A stretch of DNA of 64,000 bases from Shimia sp. SK013 (lineage in GTDB: Bacteria > Pseudomonadota > Alphaproteobacteria > Rhodobacterales > Rhodobacteraceae): NCBI RefSeq assembly GCF_001292625.1, contig NZ_LAJH01000012.1, positions 186,001 to 250,000 on the forward strand, in the 5' to 3' direction. The notes beneath the pieces are model-generated. The model was not told the origin of the DNA. It saw only the letters and a program-made list of their open reading frames with translations, and did not search any database. This document shows positions 1 to 9,662 of the stretch, piece by piece. A program made the position numbers and the translations under genes. Each line of letters starts with the position of its first letter. The stretch's first letter is position 1.

Positions 1-421
1 AGGTCAAACCCAGCGATGGCCGGTCCAAGAAAAACAACATCAAAATCAGACGCGCAACGATCGGTATAAGGATCATCAAAGCCGCAACCGTCGCCCATTC
101 GGTGACAAATGTGGCGTCGCGCAGAGCTGGCGCACGACGGCGCAGCAATTCCACGCCGATCACCATTGTAAATGCGCCGAGCCCAGGCGGGCGCAGAAAC
201 AAGAAATCTGCCAACAAAAACACCAGAGCCACGAGCAAAGGCGGGGTGTAGTCCGGTTGACGTACTGCCCATGCCAGGCACAACACAACCATCAGATCGG
301 GTCCCGACCACAATTGGGGCGCGGTGCTGAAGGGGGTAAGCTTTAGAAGAATAAAGATTACGCATAGCAGCGAAAAGACCAGCCGCATGCCCCATTTGCG
401 CGAGAACACCCCCTCAGCCAT
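1..421 (-). CDS. mreD: Rod shape-determining protein MreD (partial, C-terminus outside window)
   Basis: This is an integral membrane subunit of the rod-shape (elongasome) complex working with MreB and MreC. The gene reads leftward from an ATG at 421 and runs off the window, leaving about 140 residues. The visible protein is a string of hydrophobic segments separated by short basic loops (for example RRRAPALRD near residue 90), as expected for MreD, which has little conserved sequence. The identification rests mostly on position: its start overlaps the end of mreC by 8 bases in an mreB-mreC-mreD order, the usual bacterial arrangement. Confidence 0.85.
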   Translation of the reverse strand, partial: MAEGVFSRKWGMRLVFSLLCVIFILLKLTPFSTAPQLWSGPDLMVVLCLAWAVRQPDYTPPLLVALVFLLADFLFLRPPGLGAFTMVIGVELLRRRAPALRDATFVTEWATVAALMILIPIVARLILMLFFLDRPSLGLT

Positions 422-1307
422 CGTGATCACCATTGGTTAGCGGAGCGCCACTTGGCCGCACAATGGCGCCATGGGTGTCAATTCTGTCCTGCCCGTGGTG
501 GCGCAGGACCCGCAGGAATTCGAGGCGCTCGTAATCTGCTGCTAGCCGCACTCGCAAGCGGCCCGCAGGGTCAATAGCCACCTGACCAATCAGCAAACCG
601 CCGGGAAACACGCCGCCATCTCCCGAAGTCACAACGCGATCGCCGGGACGTACCAGATCGGGGGTTTCGACAAAATCAATCAACGGCGCAACTGAGTTGT
701 CGCCGGCAATCAGCACGGATTGGCCAGACTGCTGGATCACAGCGGGGATCCGGCTTGAGGTGTCTGTCAGCAATAGCACGCGCGCGGAACTCTTGCCGAC
801 CCCGGAAATCCGCCCGACCAGCCCCACGCCGTCCATGGCCGCCCAGCCATCCACAATGCCGTCACGTTGACCAATATTGAGCAGCACGGATTGTCGGAAC
901 GGCGACCCGCTATCGGTTAAAACCACGCCGGTGACGAATGTGAGGCGTGGGTCAAGTCGCACATTGTTGAGGTCCAAAAGACGTGCGTTTTCCTGCTCCA
1001 ACTGCAGCGCCGCCTCTTTCCAAACTTTCATCTGTTGCAATTCACGTCGCAGTTCGCGGTTTTGCTCGACAATACGTTGGTAGCTTTGAAAATCGCGTAG
1101 GAGGTTCACCGCGCCTGTAACGGGCGCCATGGCCCAATCAAAACTGGGAACTACCGCATCGGTGATTTGCGCGCGGAAGCGTTCCACGCGCGGGCTGTCG
1201 ATGCGCCAGATGATAAAAATCCCGAACAGCGCGAGCAGAAGCACACCCAAAAGCAACCGCTTGAGCGGGCCACTAAAATCTTCGCCCTGATTGCGTTCGC
1301 GTGCCAA
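414..1307 (-). CDS. mreC: Rod shape-determining protein MreC
   Basis: MreC is a bitopic inner-membrane protein whose periplasmic part links cytoplasmic MreB filaments to the cell-wall synthases. One N-terminal membrane helix (LLLGVLLLALFGIFIIW) is followed by a coiled-coil stretch (RIVEQNRELRRELQQ, LEQENARL) and then the beta-rich MreC core with GWAAMDGVGLVGRI and VVTSGDGGVFPGGL. I place the start at a TTG (1305-1307) because GAGGT lies five bases upstream of it and the protein then begins with the basic MARERNQ-type segment. A longer frame from GTG at 1373 would add 22 residues and has a poorer ribosome site. The gene overlaps mreD by 8 bases and follows mreB. Confidence 0.92.
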   Translation of the reverse strand: MARERNQGEDFSGPLKRLLLGVLLLALFGIFIIWRIDSPRVERFRAQITDAVVPSFDWAMAPVTGAVNLLRDFQSYQRIVEQNRELRRELQQMKVWKEAALQLEQENARLLDLNNVRLDPRLTFVTGVVLTDSGSPFRQSVLLNIGQRDGIVDGWAAMDGVGLVGRISGVGKSSARVLLLTDTSSRIPAVIQQSGQSVLIAGDNSVAPLIDFVETPDLVRPGDRVVTSGDGGVFPGGLLIGQVAIDPAGRLRVRLAADYERLEFLRVLRHHGQDRIDTHGAIVRPSGAPLTNGDHDG

Positions 1308-1401
1308 CGTGACCTCGTGTGTGAAACCTGCGTATGCAGAAGCTGTCCCAAGGTTTAGCACGGCGACTTGCACGCACCAAACTCACATATTGGTCAGACC
1401 T

Positions 1402-2571
<1,170 letters not shown>

Positions 2572-2682
2572 TCAGAGTGGACCTGTCAAAACTAACAAAC
2601 CGTGAACAAGGGATTGCAGTTGGAAGCGACCACGTGCCCAAAGGCGTTGTGGCCCCTTAACGCTTCTGATTAATTGCCGACC

Positions 2683-3468
2683 ATGCTGTCATACCAACAT
2701 ATCTATCATGCCGGAAATCTGGCCGACGTTCACAAACACGCCCTGTTAGCCTGTGCGCTTGACTATATGACCCAAAAGCCAAAGCCATTGAGCTATCTGG
2801 AAACGCATTCGGGGCGGGGTTTGTATCACCTGGATGCCGCCGAGGCTGTGAAAACTGGCGAAGCTGAAGCTGGTATCGGGGCTGTTGTGGATTGGTTTGG
2901 GGCAGACCATCCTTACGCAAAAGCGTTGAGCAAGGTCCGGGACCAGCACGGGGCGGCGGCGTATCCCGGATCGCCGGTGCTTGCAGCGTCGCTGTTGCGG
3001 CCGGCGGACCAAATGCACCTTGCCGAGCTGCATCCGCAAGAATGTGAAGCGTTGCGCGAAGCCATGTTTATGTCGCGTGCCAAAGTTTACCAGCAGGATG
3101 GGTTTGAAATGGCGCAGGCGGTATGCCCGCCCACGCCCCGTCGAGGGATGCTGTTGATTGACCCGAGTTATGAGATCAAAACCGACTATGCGACCATTCC
3201 TGGCGCGATTGCCAAGTTGAACCGCAAGTGGAACGTTGGTGTGATCGCGCTTTGGTATCCGATCCTGACCGACGACAGCCACACGGAGATGGTTGGCGCT
3301 TTGCTGGAACGAGATCTGCCTGGCGCGCTGTGCCATGAGGTTCGGTTCCCGCCGGCAAGGGATGGTCACCGCATGGTTGGGTCCGGTATGTTTTTTGTAA
3401 ATGCACCGTTTGGATTGCAAAAGGAATGCGATCGGCTTGAGGCGCTTTTTGCAAGCCTCTCAGCCTGA
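2683..3468 (+). CDS. rlmJ: 23S rRNA (adenine(2030)-N6)-methyltransferase RlmJ
   Basis: RlmJ uses S-adenosylmethionine to methylate A2030 of 23S rRNA. The start MLSYQHIYHAGNLADVHKH is the conserved N-terminus of the family. The SAM-site region YLETHSGRGLY and a YPGSP segment are present. The catalytic motif appears as IDPSYE (about residue 160), where Escherichia coli RlmJ has DPPYE, so the second proline is serine. The C-terminal SGMFFVNAPF matches the family. ATG 2683 is preferred over a TTG nine bases upstream because the conserved protein begins there. It appears monocistronic, about 125 bases before the Mrp operon. Confidence 0.93.
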   Translation: MLSYQHIYHAGNLADVHKHALLACALDYMTQKPKPLSYLETHSGRGLYHLDAAEAVKTGEAEAGIGAVVDWFGADHPYAKALSKVRDQHGAAAYPGSPVLAASLLRPADQMHLAELHPQECEALREAMFMSRAKVYQQDGFEMAQAVCPPTPRRGMLLIDPSYEIKTDYATIPGAIAKLNRKWNVGVIALWYPILTDDSHTEMVGALLERDLPGALCHEVRFPPARDGHRMVGSGMFFVNAPFGLQKECDRLEALFASLSA

Positions 3469-3594
3469 CAGGACGCAAAACGGCATGGGCGATTTTGCGC
3501 CAAACCAGAAATCAAAAACTGGGCAGGATGCATTGTGCCTTGCATACCGCACCTTTATCAATCCAACTACTGAAAACTCATGGGAGGCGCGTTC

Positions 3595-6459
3595 ATGACG
3601 GGCGGCACAAGTTTGCTGGCGATCATTGCCATTTTGCCGTTCTTGGGCGCGTTGGTGCCTGGGGTGATGATCCGAGCTGGCCGCAATGCCTGTGCAAGCT
3701 TTGCAGCGGTGCCAACGGTGCTGGCGCTGATCCTGCTGGGCACGCAAGCGCCAGCTGTGCTGCGTGGTGAGGTCATCCAGACCTCTTTTGAATGGTTGCC
3801 CACGCTTGGCCTGTCGGTGAGTTTCTTTCTGGATGGGCTGGGTCTGCTGTTTGCGCTGATGATTTTGGGCGTTGGGCTTTTGATCACGGTCTATGCGCGG
3901 TTCTACTTGTCCTCTGCTGATCCGATGGGACAGTTTTATACTTATCTATTGTTGTTTCAGGGGGCGATGCTGGGCATCGTTCTGTCTGATAACATTCTGT
4001 TGCTGCTCATTTTTTGGGAGCTCACCAGTCTTTCGTCGTTCTTGTTGATCGGTTTTTGGAAGCATTTGCCCGAAGGCCGACAAGGGGCCCGTATGGCGCT
4101 GACTGTGACCGGGGCAGGTGGGCTGGCGATGATCGCTGGGATGCTGATCCTTGGTAATATCGTGGGCAGCTACAATCTGACGGATATTCTTGCCGGAGGC
4201 GACGCAATCAAGGCCAGCGAATGGTACATGCCCGCGTTGATCCTGATTCTGATCGGGGCTTTTACCAAATCGGCCCAGTTTCCGTTCCACTTCTGGCTGC
4301 CGCACGCGATGGCCGCACCAACGCCGGTGTCGGCATATCTGCATTCTGCGACGATGGTGAAGGCGGGTGTATTTCTGATGGCCCGCATGTGGCCCGCGCT
4401 GGCGGGGACTGAGGCGTGGTTTTATATCGTGGCAACAACCGGCCTTGTGACAATGGTGATCGGCGCGCTGATTGCGTTGTTTAAAGACGACCTAAAGGCG
4501 CTTTTGGCCTTTTCCACGGTCAGCCACCTTGGCCTTTTGACCATGTTGTTGGGTTTCGGCACCAAAGCTGCAGCAATTGCGGCGGTGTTTCACATCATCA
4601 ACCACCTGACGTTCAAAGCCGCGCTTTTCATGACTGCTGGCATTGTGGATCACGAAGCACACACCCGCGACATCAAACGTTTGGGCGGATTGGCAAAGCT
4701 CATGCCGATCACGGCCGTCATTGGTACCATAACGGCACTTTCGATGGCGGGGGCCATTCCGTTGAACGGATTTATTTCCAAGGAAATGATGCTTGAAGAG
4801 GCCGCGCACACGACATGGATGAACAACCCATGGATCGTGCCGGTTCTGGCCACGTTCGGCGCGTGCCTGTCGGTCGCTTATTCGCTGCGCTTCATTTTCC
4901 ACGTCTTTGGCGGCAAGGTTCGTGATGATTACCCGTCGACACCGCATGATCCGCCCTTTGGTTTATATGCGGCCCCTGCACTGCTGACCGTTTTTGTGGT
5001 GCTGCTTGGTGTGATGCCCCATTTGGCTGAGCCCTTGGTTATGGCCGCTGCCAATGCGGTTACCGGACAGGAGACGCATCCGCATCTTGTGCTTTGGCAC
5101 GGTATCACCCCAGCGCTTTGGATGTCGGTAATCGCGTTTACCGTGGGTGGCGTGTTTTATGCGATGCATGGCCAAGCCAACCGGATCTGGCTTGCAATGC
5201 CGCGCCCCGAAGCAAAGGCGGTTTTTGATTGGATCATCGCGCAGTGCGTCGGGTTTGCAAAATGGGCGTCTGAAATTACGCACAATGGCGCCATCAGTCG
5301 CTATTTGGCCATTTTTGTGAGCGCCACGCTGGTATTGGGTTACATGGCATTTCGCAGTGGTCCAATTGCGCCACCCACGCGCGAGATGTTGCCTGTGCCG
5401 TTCCCAGTCCTGATCGGCTGGACAATTTTGGTGGCAGCAACGTTGCTTGTGGTCATGAACCACCACCGCCGTTTCCTAGCGTTGGTGTTCATCAGCATGA
5501 TCGGTTTGGCGATTTCGGGTGGCTTTGTTTATCTCTCAGCACCGGACCTCGCATTGACGCAGATTTCGGTCGAAACTGTCACCATCATGCTGTTGTTGCT
5601 CGCGTTGCACTTCATGCCCAAGACCAGCCCACGTGAAAGTTCCATGGCGCTGAGATCCCGTGATGCGGGCATCGCTATAGCGGCAGGCGTGGGTGTGGCG
5701 GCGCTTACAATGGCGTTCCTGGTGCGCGATTTTGACTCGATTTCAGCATACCACCTGGCCAACTCCTACACGGGCGGCGGCGGCACCAATGTGGTCAACG
5801 TGATCCTCGTCGACTTCCGCGGCTATGACACCTACGGCGAAATCATCGTTCTGGGGATCGCGGGACTTACGATCTACGCGCTGATGGATGCGCTTTTGAG
5901 AGGACCGGCAGCCAAAAGGCTGCGCGCCCGTGACTATTCGCAGGACCGCTCGCGGGATCGTCACCCGTTGATGATGGTTGTCGCCACACGGGCCATGTTG
6001 CCGATTGCCATGATGGTCGGGGTTTACATATTCCTTCGCGGACACAACCAGCCGGGAGGCGGCTTTATTGCCGGGTTGGTGATTTCGATCGCCTTCCTGA
6101 TGCAATACATGGCGTCGGGTTTTGCCTGGGCACAGCTCCGCCAAAAGGTCGAATACCACAAGCTGTTGGGCTGGGGCGTCGTTATTGCCGGGCTCACAGG
6201 GGTTGGGTCGTGGTTTGCCGGCAAACCTTTCCTGACAAGTGCATACGGCTATATTCACTGGCCTCCGATCGAGGAATTTGAATGGGCCACGGCCATTGCC
6301 TTTGATCTGGGCGTGTTCCTTGCAGTGTTGGGCGCGGTGATGCTGATGCTTTATAGCCTCAGCCGGATTGCGCGGTTTGCGGGTGAAACCATCAACATCG
6401 ATCCCATGGATCACGACCCTTCGGCGGACGCCGAGATGACCGAAGCGGAGGAAGCGTGA
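3595..6459 (+). CDS. mrpA: Monovalent cation/H+ antiporter subunit A (MrpA-MrpB fusion)
   Basis: This is the large subunit of the multi-subunit Mrp/Pha/Mnh antiporter, which exports Na+ (or K+) in exchange for protons and is related to respiratory complex I subunits. The roughly 954-residue protein has a NuoL-like proton-channel domain (about residues 60-430, with KSAQFPFHFWLPHAMAAPT and LLAFSTVSHLGL), further membrane helices, and an MnhB-like C-terminal domain (about 785-935, RGHNQPGGGFIAGLV). Subunit B is therefore fused to A, as is usual in alphaproteobacteria. ATG 3595 is preferred because GGGAGG lies seven bases upstream; an in-frame ATG at 3580 overlaps that ribosome site. It heads an operon with C, D, E, F and G. 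Confidence 0.95.
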   Translation: MTGGTSLLAIIAILPFLGALVPGVMIRAGRNACASFAAVPTVLALILLGTQAPAVLRGEVIQTSFEWLPTLGLSVSFFLDGLGLLFALMILGVGLLITVYARFYLSSADPMGQFYTYLLLFQGAMLGIVLSDNILLLLIFWELTSLSSFLLIGFWKHLPEGRQGARMALTVTGAGGLAMIAGMLILGNIVGSYNLTDILAGGDAIKASEWYMPALILILIGAFTKSAQFPFHFWLPHAMAAPTPVSAYLHSATMVKAGVFLMARMWPALAGTEAWFYIVATTGLVTMVIGALIALFKDDLKALLAFSTVSHLGLLTMLLGFGTKAAAIAAVFHIINHLTFKAALFMTAGIVDHEAHTRDIKRLGGLAKLMPITAVIGTITALSMAGAIPLNGFISKEMMLEEAAHTTWMNNPWIVPVLATFGACLSVAYSLRFIFHVFGGKVRDDYPSTPHDPPFGLYAAPALLTVFVVLLGVMPHLAEPLVMAAANAVTGQETHPHLVLWHGITPALWMSVIAFTVGGVFYAMHGQANRIWLAMPRPEAKAVFDWIIAQCVGFAKWASEITHNGAISRYLAIFVSATLVLGYMAFRSGPIAPPTREMLPVPFPVLIGWTILVAATLLVVMNHHRRFLALVFISMIGLAISGGFVYLSAPDLALTQISVETVTIMLLLLALHFMPKTSPRESSMALRSRDAGIAIAAGVGVAALTMAFLVRDFDSISAYHLANSYTGGGGTNVVNVILVDFRGYDTYGEIIVLGIAGLTIYALMDALLRGPAAKRLRARDYSQDRSRDRHPLMMVVATRAMLPIAMMVGVYIFLRGHNQPGGGFIAGLVISIAFLMQYMASGFAWAQLRQKVEYHKLLGWGVVIAGLTGVGSWFAGKPFLTSAYGYIHWPPIEEFEWATAIAFDLGVFLAVLGAVMLMLYSLSRIARFAGETINIDPMDHDPSADAEMTEAEEA

Positions 6460-6460
6460 C

Positions 6461-6835
6461 ATGGAAGCTCTTGTTGCAAGCGCAATTGGCGTTTTGACCG
6501 CTGGCGGAGTCTACATGATTTTGCGGATGCGCGCGTTTCCGGTGATTATCGGGGTTTCGCTGCTTTCTTATGCGGTAAACGTGTTTCTGTTCTCCACGGG
6601 CCGTCTCGCAGTGAATGCCCCGCCGATCTTGCAGAAATACGCAGATGTACCTTATTCCGATCCGTTGCCGCAGGCATTGGTGCTGACGGCAATTGTGATC
6701 TCTTTTGGCATGACGGCCGTGTTGGTGATGATCGCGCTGGGCGCCTATCTAGAAGCGGACCACGACCGGATAAATATCCGTGAGGGTGAAGACGACGGCG
6801 ATTTGCCTTCGGATGAGAAAGGGCAGGACGCATGA
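6461..6835 (+). CDS. mrpC: Na+/H+ antiporter subunit C
   Basis: This is a 124-residue NuoK-like membrane subunit of the Mrp antiporter. It has three hydrophobic helices (starting near residues 4, 28 and 68) and the family segment DPLPQALVLTAIVISFG, which resembles the conserved glutamate-bearing helix region of NuoK. The C-terminus is acidic and cytoplasmic. The ATG lies one base after the stop of mrpA, with GGAGGAAGCG just upstream. Its stop overlaps the start of mrpD by ATGA, indicating translational coupling. Confidence 0.95.
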   Translation: MEALVASAIGVLTAGGVYMILRMRAFPVIIGVSLLSYAVNVFLFSTGRLAVNAPPILQKYADVPYSDPLPQALVLTAIVISFGMTAVLVMIALGAYLEADHDRINIREGEDDGDLPSDEKGQDA

Positions 6836-8355
6836 ACCACTGGATCATTGCACCGGTAGTCCTGCCAGCGCTGCTAGCGCCGTTGCTGGCGTTTGTGATG
6901 CGTCACGACATTGTCTTGGCGCGTGTGGCGTCCATGACAGGTGCTGTGCTTTTGGCGGGCATTGCCATTGGTCTGGCCATGTTGGAAGCCGGTGGCGGCA
7001 CACAGGTCTATTTCCTTGGGGATTGGCCCGCGCCATTTGGCATTGTGCTGGTGTTGGATCGCCTGTCTGCAGTGATGCTTCTTTTGACCGCGCTGCTGTC
7101 GCTGGTGGTGCTATGGCACGCGATTGCGACTGGATGGGACAATCGCGGTCGCCATTTCCATGCCTTGTTCCAGTTCCAGCTGATGGGCATCAACGGCGCC
7201 TTCCTGACGGGCGATGCGTTTAACCTTTTTGTTTTCTTCGAAGTGCTCCTGATCGCCTCTTATGGCCTGATGATCCACAGCGGTGGCCGGGCACGGATGC
7301 GGGCCGGTTTGCAGTACGTAGTGATGAACCTTGCTGGGTCCACGTTGTTCTTGTTTGCGCTGGGCACGCTCTATGCCACGACAGGCACGCTGAATATCGC
7401 GGATCTTGCCGTCACAGTGCGTGAAATGTCACCTGATGATGTGGCGCTGGTACGGGTTGCGGCGGTATTGTTGCTTGTCGTCTTTGCCATCAAGGCGGCC
7501 TTGTTTCCTGTGCAGTTTTGGCTGCCAGGCACTTATGCGAATGCGCCCGCACCTGTGGCAGCGCTGTTTGCGATTATGACCAAAGTTGGCGCCTACTCGA
7601 TCATCCGGATCTACACGATTGTGTTTGGGCCTGACGTTACCGCGACCCAAGGTGTCGTGACGGATTGGGTGATGCCAGCGGCTGTCATCACTGTGATCGC
7701 CGGCGCGTTTGGCGTGTTGGGGGCCAAAAAGTTGATGCCGATGCTGGCATTTTCGGTGGTCGGGTCGATGGGCACGCTGATGATCGCCGTGGCGGCTTTC
7801 ACACCCTATGCGATGTCCACAGCGCTTTATTATCTTCTGCATTCCACGTTTTCGGCGGCGGCGCTTTTCCTGCTGGCTGACCTTGTGGTGGCCCAGCGCG
7901 GCAATGATACTTTGACCGCCCAGCCTCCGGTCGCGCAGAACGGTTTGCTTGCGGCGCTGTTTTTTGCAGCGGCGATCGGCATGACCGGCATGCCGCCGTT
8001 GTCGGGCTTTCTTGGCAAGCTGATGGTTATGGACGGCGTGCGGGATCAGTCGTGGATGGCGCTGGCATGGGCCGTGATTTTGCTGGGCTCTCTTGTGACC
8101 ATCGTTGGGTTTGCACGCGCCGGAAGCGTCATTTTCTGGAAATCGACGGCGCAGACTGTAAGCGAGGACGCACTGCCAAGCAAAGCCACACCCTTGCAGC
8201 TTGTTCCCACAATGCTGGCGCTTGGCTTGCTGGCAGCATTGTCGTTGTTTGCGGGGCCCGTCGCGGGATACCTTGAGGAGACCGCCACACAGCTGTTTGA
8301 TGCCAGTGAATACATCAACGCAGTCCTCACGCCGACCATGGAGGGTTTGAAATGA
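6832..8355 (+). CDS. mrpD: Na+/H+ antiporter subunit D
   Basis: This is a 507-residue polytopic subunit of the Mrp antiporter, homologous to complex I proton-pumping subunits NuoM and NuoN. The conserved quinone/proton antiporter region is visible at about residues 110-420: NLFVFFEVLLIASYGLM carries the key glutamate, followed by KAALFPVQFWLPGTYANAPAPVAA and MLAFSVVGSMG. About fourteen hydrophobic helices are apparent. It is coupled to both neighbours by four-base ATGA overlaps. Confidence 0.95.
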   Translation: MNHWIIAPVVLPALLAPLLAFVMRHDIVLARVASMTGAVLLAGIAIGLAMLEAGGGTQVYFLGDWPAPFGIVLVLDRLSAVMLLLTALLSLVVLWHAIATGWDNRGRHFHALFQFQLMGINGAFLTGDAFNLFVFFEVLLIASYGLMIHSGGRARMRAGLQYVVMNLAGSTLFLFALGTLYATTGTLNIADLAVTVREMSPDDVALVRVAAVLLLVVFAIKAALFPVQFWLPGTYANAPAPVAALFAIMTKVGAYSIIRIYTIVFGPDVTATQGVVTDWVMPAAVITVIAGAFGVLGAKKLMPMLAFSVVGSMGTLMIAVAAFTPYAMSTALYYLLHSTFSAAALFLLADLVVAQRGNDTLTAQPPVAQNGLLAALFFAAAIGMTGMPPLSGFLGKLMVMDGVRDQSWMALAWAVILLGSLVTIVGFARAGSVIFWKSTAQTVSEDALPSKATPLQLVPTMLALGLLAALSLFAGPVAGYLEETATQLFDASEYINAVLTPTMEGLK

Positions 8356-8840
8356 TCAAACGATTTCTGCCGCACCCGCTGTTCAGCCTTACGCTGGTTG
8401 TTGTCTGGCTGATGCTGGTCAACAAAGTGACGCTGGGCAATGTTCTCCTTGGCTCGATCCTTGGCATTATTGTGCCCGCGCTGACGGCACCTTACTGGCC
8501 GGGCCAACCGCGTGTGCGATCCCCATTGCGTGTGGTCGAGTACATGCTGGTTGTGCTGTGGGACATCGTCGTGGCCAACTTTCATGTTGCGGCGATCATC
8601 CTTTTCAAACGCAACAAGGACATTCATTCGCGGTGGGTGACAGTGCCGCTTGATATCACGTCGCCTGAGGCGATCACGGTTCTGGCTGGCACAATAACGA
8701 TGACACCTGGCACTGTGTCATCGATGCTGTCTGCCGACGGGCGCAGTATTTTGGTGCATTGCCTTGATTGTGACGATCCAGACGCCGTGCGGGACGAGAT
8801 CAAAAACCGTTACGAACGCCGGCTTGAGGAGATTTTCTGA
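8352..8840 (+). CDS. mrpE: Na+/H+ antiporter subunit E
   Basis: This is a 162-residue subunit of the Mrp antiporter. Two or three N-terminal helices (FSLTLVVVWLMLVN onward) are followed by a cytoplasmic MnhE domain with the characteristic TVLAGTITMTPGTVSSML segment and an HCLD motif near residue 137. It is required for antiport activity in studied Mrp systems. The start overlaps the mrpD stop (ATGA), and its stop shares a base with the mrpF start (TGATG). Confidence 0.95.
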   Translation: MIKRFLPHPLFSLTLVVVWLMLVNKVTLGNVLLGSILGIIVPALTAPYWPGQPRVRSPLRVVEYMLVVLWDIVVANFHVAAIILFKRNKDIHSRWVTVPLDITSPEAITVLAGTITMTPGTVSSMLSADGRSILVHCLDCDDPDAVRDEIKNRYERRLEEIF

Positions 8841-9109
8841 TGATCGATTTGGCTTTGACCTTTGCGGTGTTTTGCTTTTCGCTTGCGCTGCTGTTGAACC
8901 TCTGGCGGATCACGCGAGGGCCGACACGGGCTGACAGAATTCTGGCGTTGGACACTATGGTGATCAACATCATCGCGCTCCTGGTGCTCTATGGTATCTA
9001 CGAGCGTACAGCCGTCTATTACGAAGCATCGATGCTGGTGGCGATGGTTGGATTTGTCTCGACCGTTGCCTATTGCCGCTTTGTGTTGCGCGGCGACATT
9101 ATCGAATGA
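8840..9109 (+). CDS. mrpF: Na+/H+ antiporter subunit F
   Basis: This is an 89-residue small membrane subunit of the Mrp antiporter with three hydrophobic helices. The family segment RITRGPTRADRILALDTMVIN, which includes the conserved aspartate, is followed by AMVGFVSTVAYCRFV. The ATG overlaps the mrpE stop codon by one base, so the two are likely translationally coupled. Confidence 0.95.
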   Translation: MIDLALTFAVFCFSLALLLNLWRITRGPTRADRILALDTMVINIIALLVLYGIYERTAVYYEASMLVAMVGFVSTVAYCRFVLRGDIIE

Positions 9110-9119
9110 GGGGGGCAGC

Positions 9120-9512
9120 ATGACCTTGGTAATCGAAATCCTCATTTCACTGTGTTTGGTGACGGCAGGCGTCTTTGGCCTTGTTGGGTCTTATGGCCTG
9201 ATTAAGCTCAAGGACACCATGCAACGTCTTCACGCCCCGACAAAGGCGACGACGGTTGGCGTTGGCGGCGTTCTGGTGGCGTCGATGCTGTATTTCCTGT
9301 TGATCAAAGGGTCGCTTTCGTTTCATGAGCTGATGATCACGCTGTTTCTGTTCTTGACGGCCCCGGTCAGCGCGCACTTTATCGCCAAGACCTTTATTCA
9401 GGCAGAGGTGACTGAAAAAGACCTGCCAGATCCCGAGCAGGAGTTTGGCTGGGCGGTTTTTGATGATGCGCCGTCTTATCCAGATGACGAAGGCCAGGAT
9501 CAAAATTCTTAG
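9120..9512 (+). CDS. mrpG: Na+/H+ antiporter subunit G
   Basis: This is a 130-residue last subunit of the Mrp antiporter (PhaG/MnhG family). Three helices are seen, with the family motif GSYGLIKLKDTMQRLHAPTK near residues 24-43, then GVGGVLVASM and an acidic C-terminal tail. The start at 9120 follows GAGGGGGG and gives the conserved N-terminus; a longer open frame from 8991 only overlaps mrpF. The operon probably ends here: a small stem-loop (9549-9564) and an intergenic gap of about 150 bases follow. Confidence 0.94.
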   Translation: MTLVIEILISLCLVTAGVFGLVGSYGLIKLKDTMQRLHAPTKATTVGVGGVLVASMLYFLLIKGSLSFHELMITLFLFLTAPVSAHFIAKTFIQAEVTEKDLPDPEQEFGWAVFDDAPSYPDDEGQDQNS

Positions 9513-9548
9513 ACCGTTGCTTATGCCGCGCGGAATTTTGGCAATGAC

Positions 9549-9566
9549 ACAAGCCCACGCTTGTTT
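9549..9566 (+). terminator. Possible weak terminator after the Mrp operon
   Basis: Arms ACAAGC (9549-9554) and GCTTGT (9559-9564) flank a four-base loop, and the sequence continues with two further T residues. The stem is only six pairs and the T-run is short, so this may be incidental. Confidence 0.35.
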
Positions 9567-9662
9567 GGTGCGCGCACACATGGTTTGATAGTTCCGATAG
9601 CGAGGTCAGTTCGCCTGTTTTACAATTTGACCCTCGCCCAAGTGTTTGTCAGGACAGCCCAT

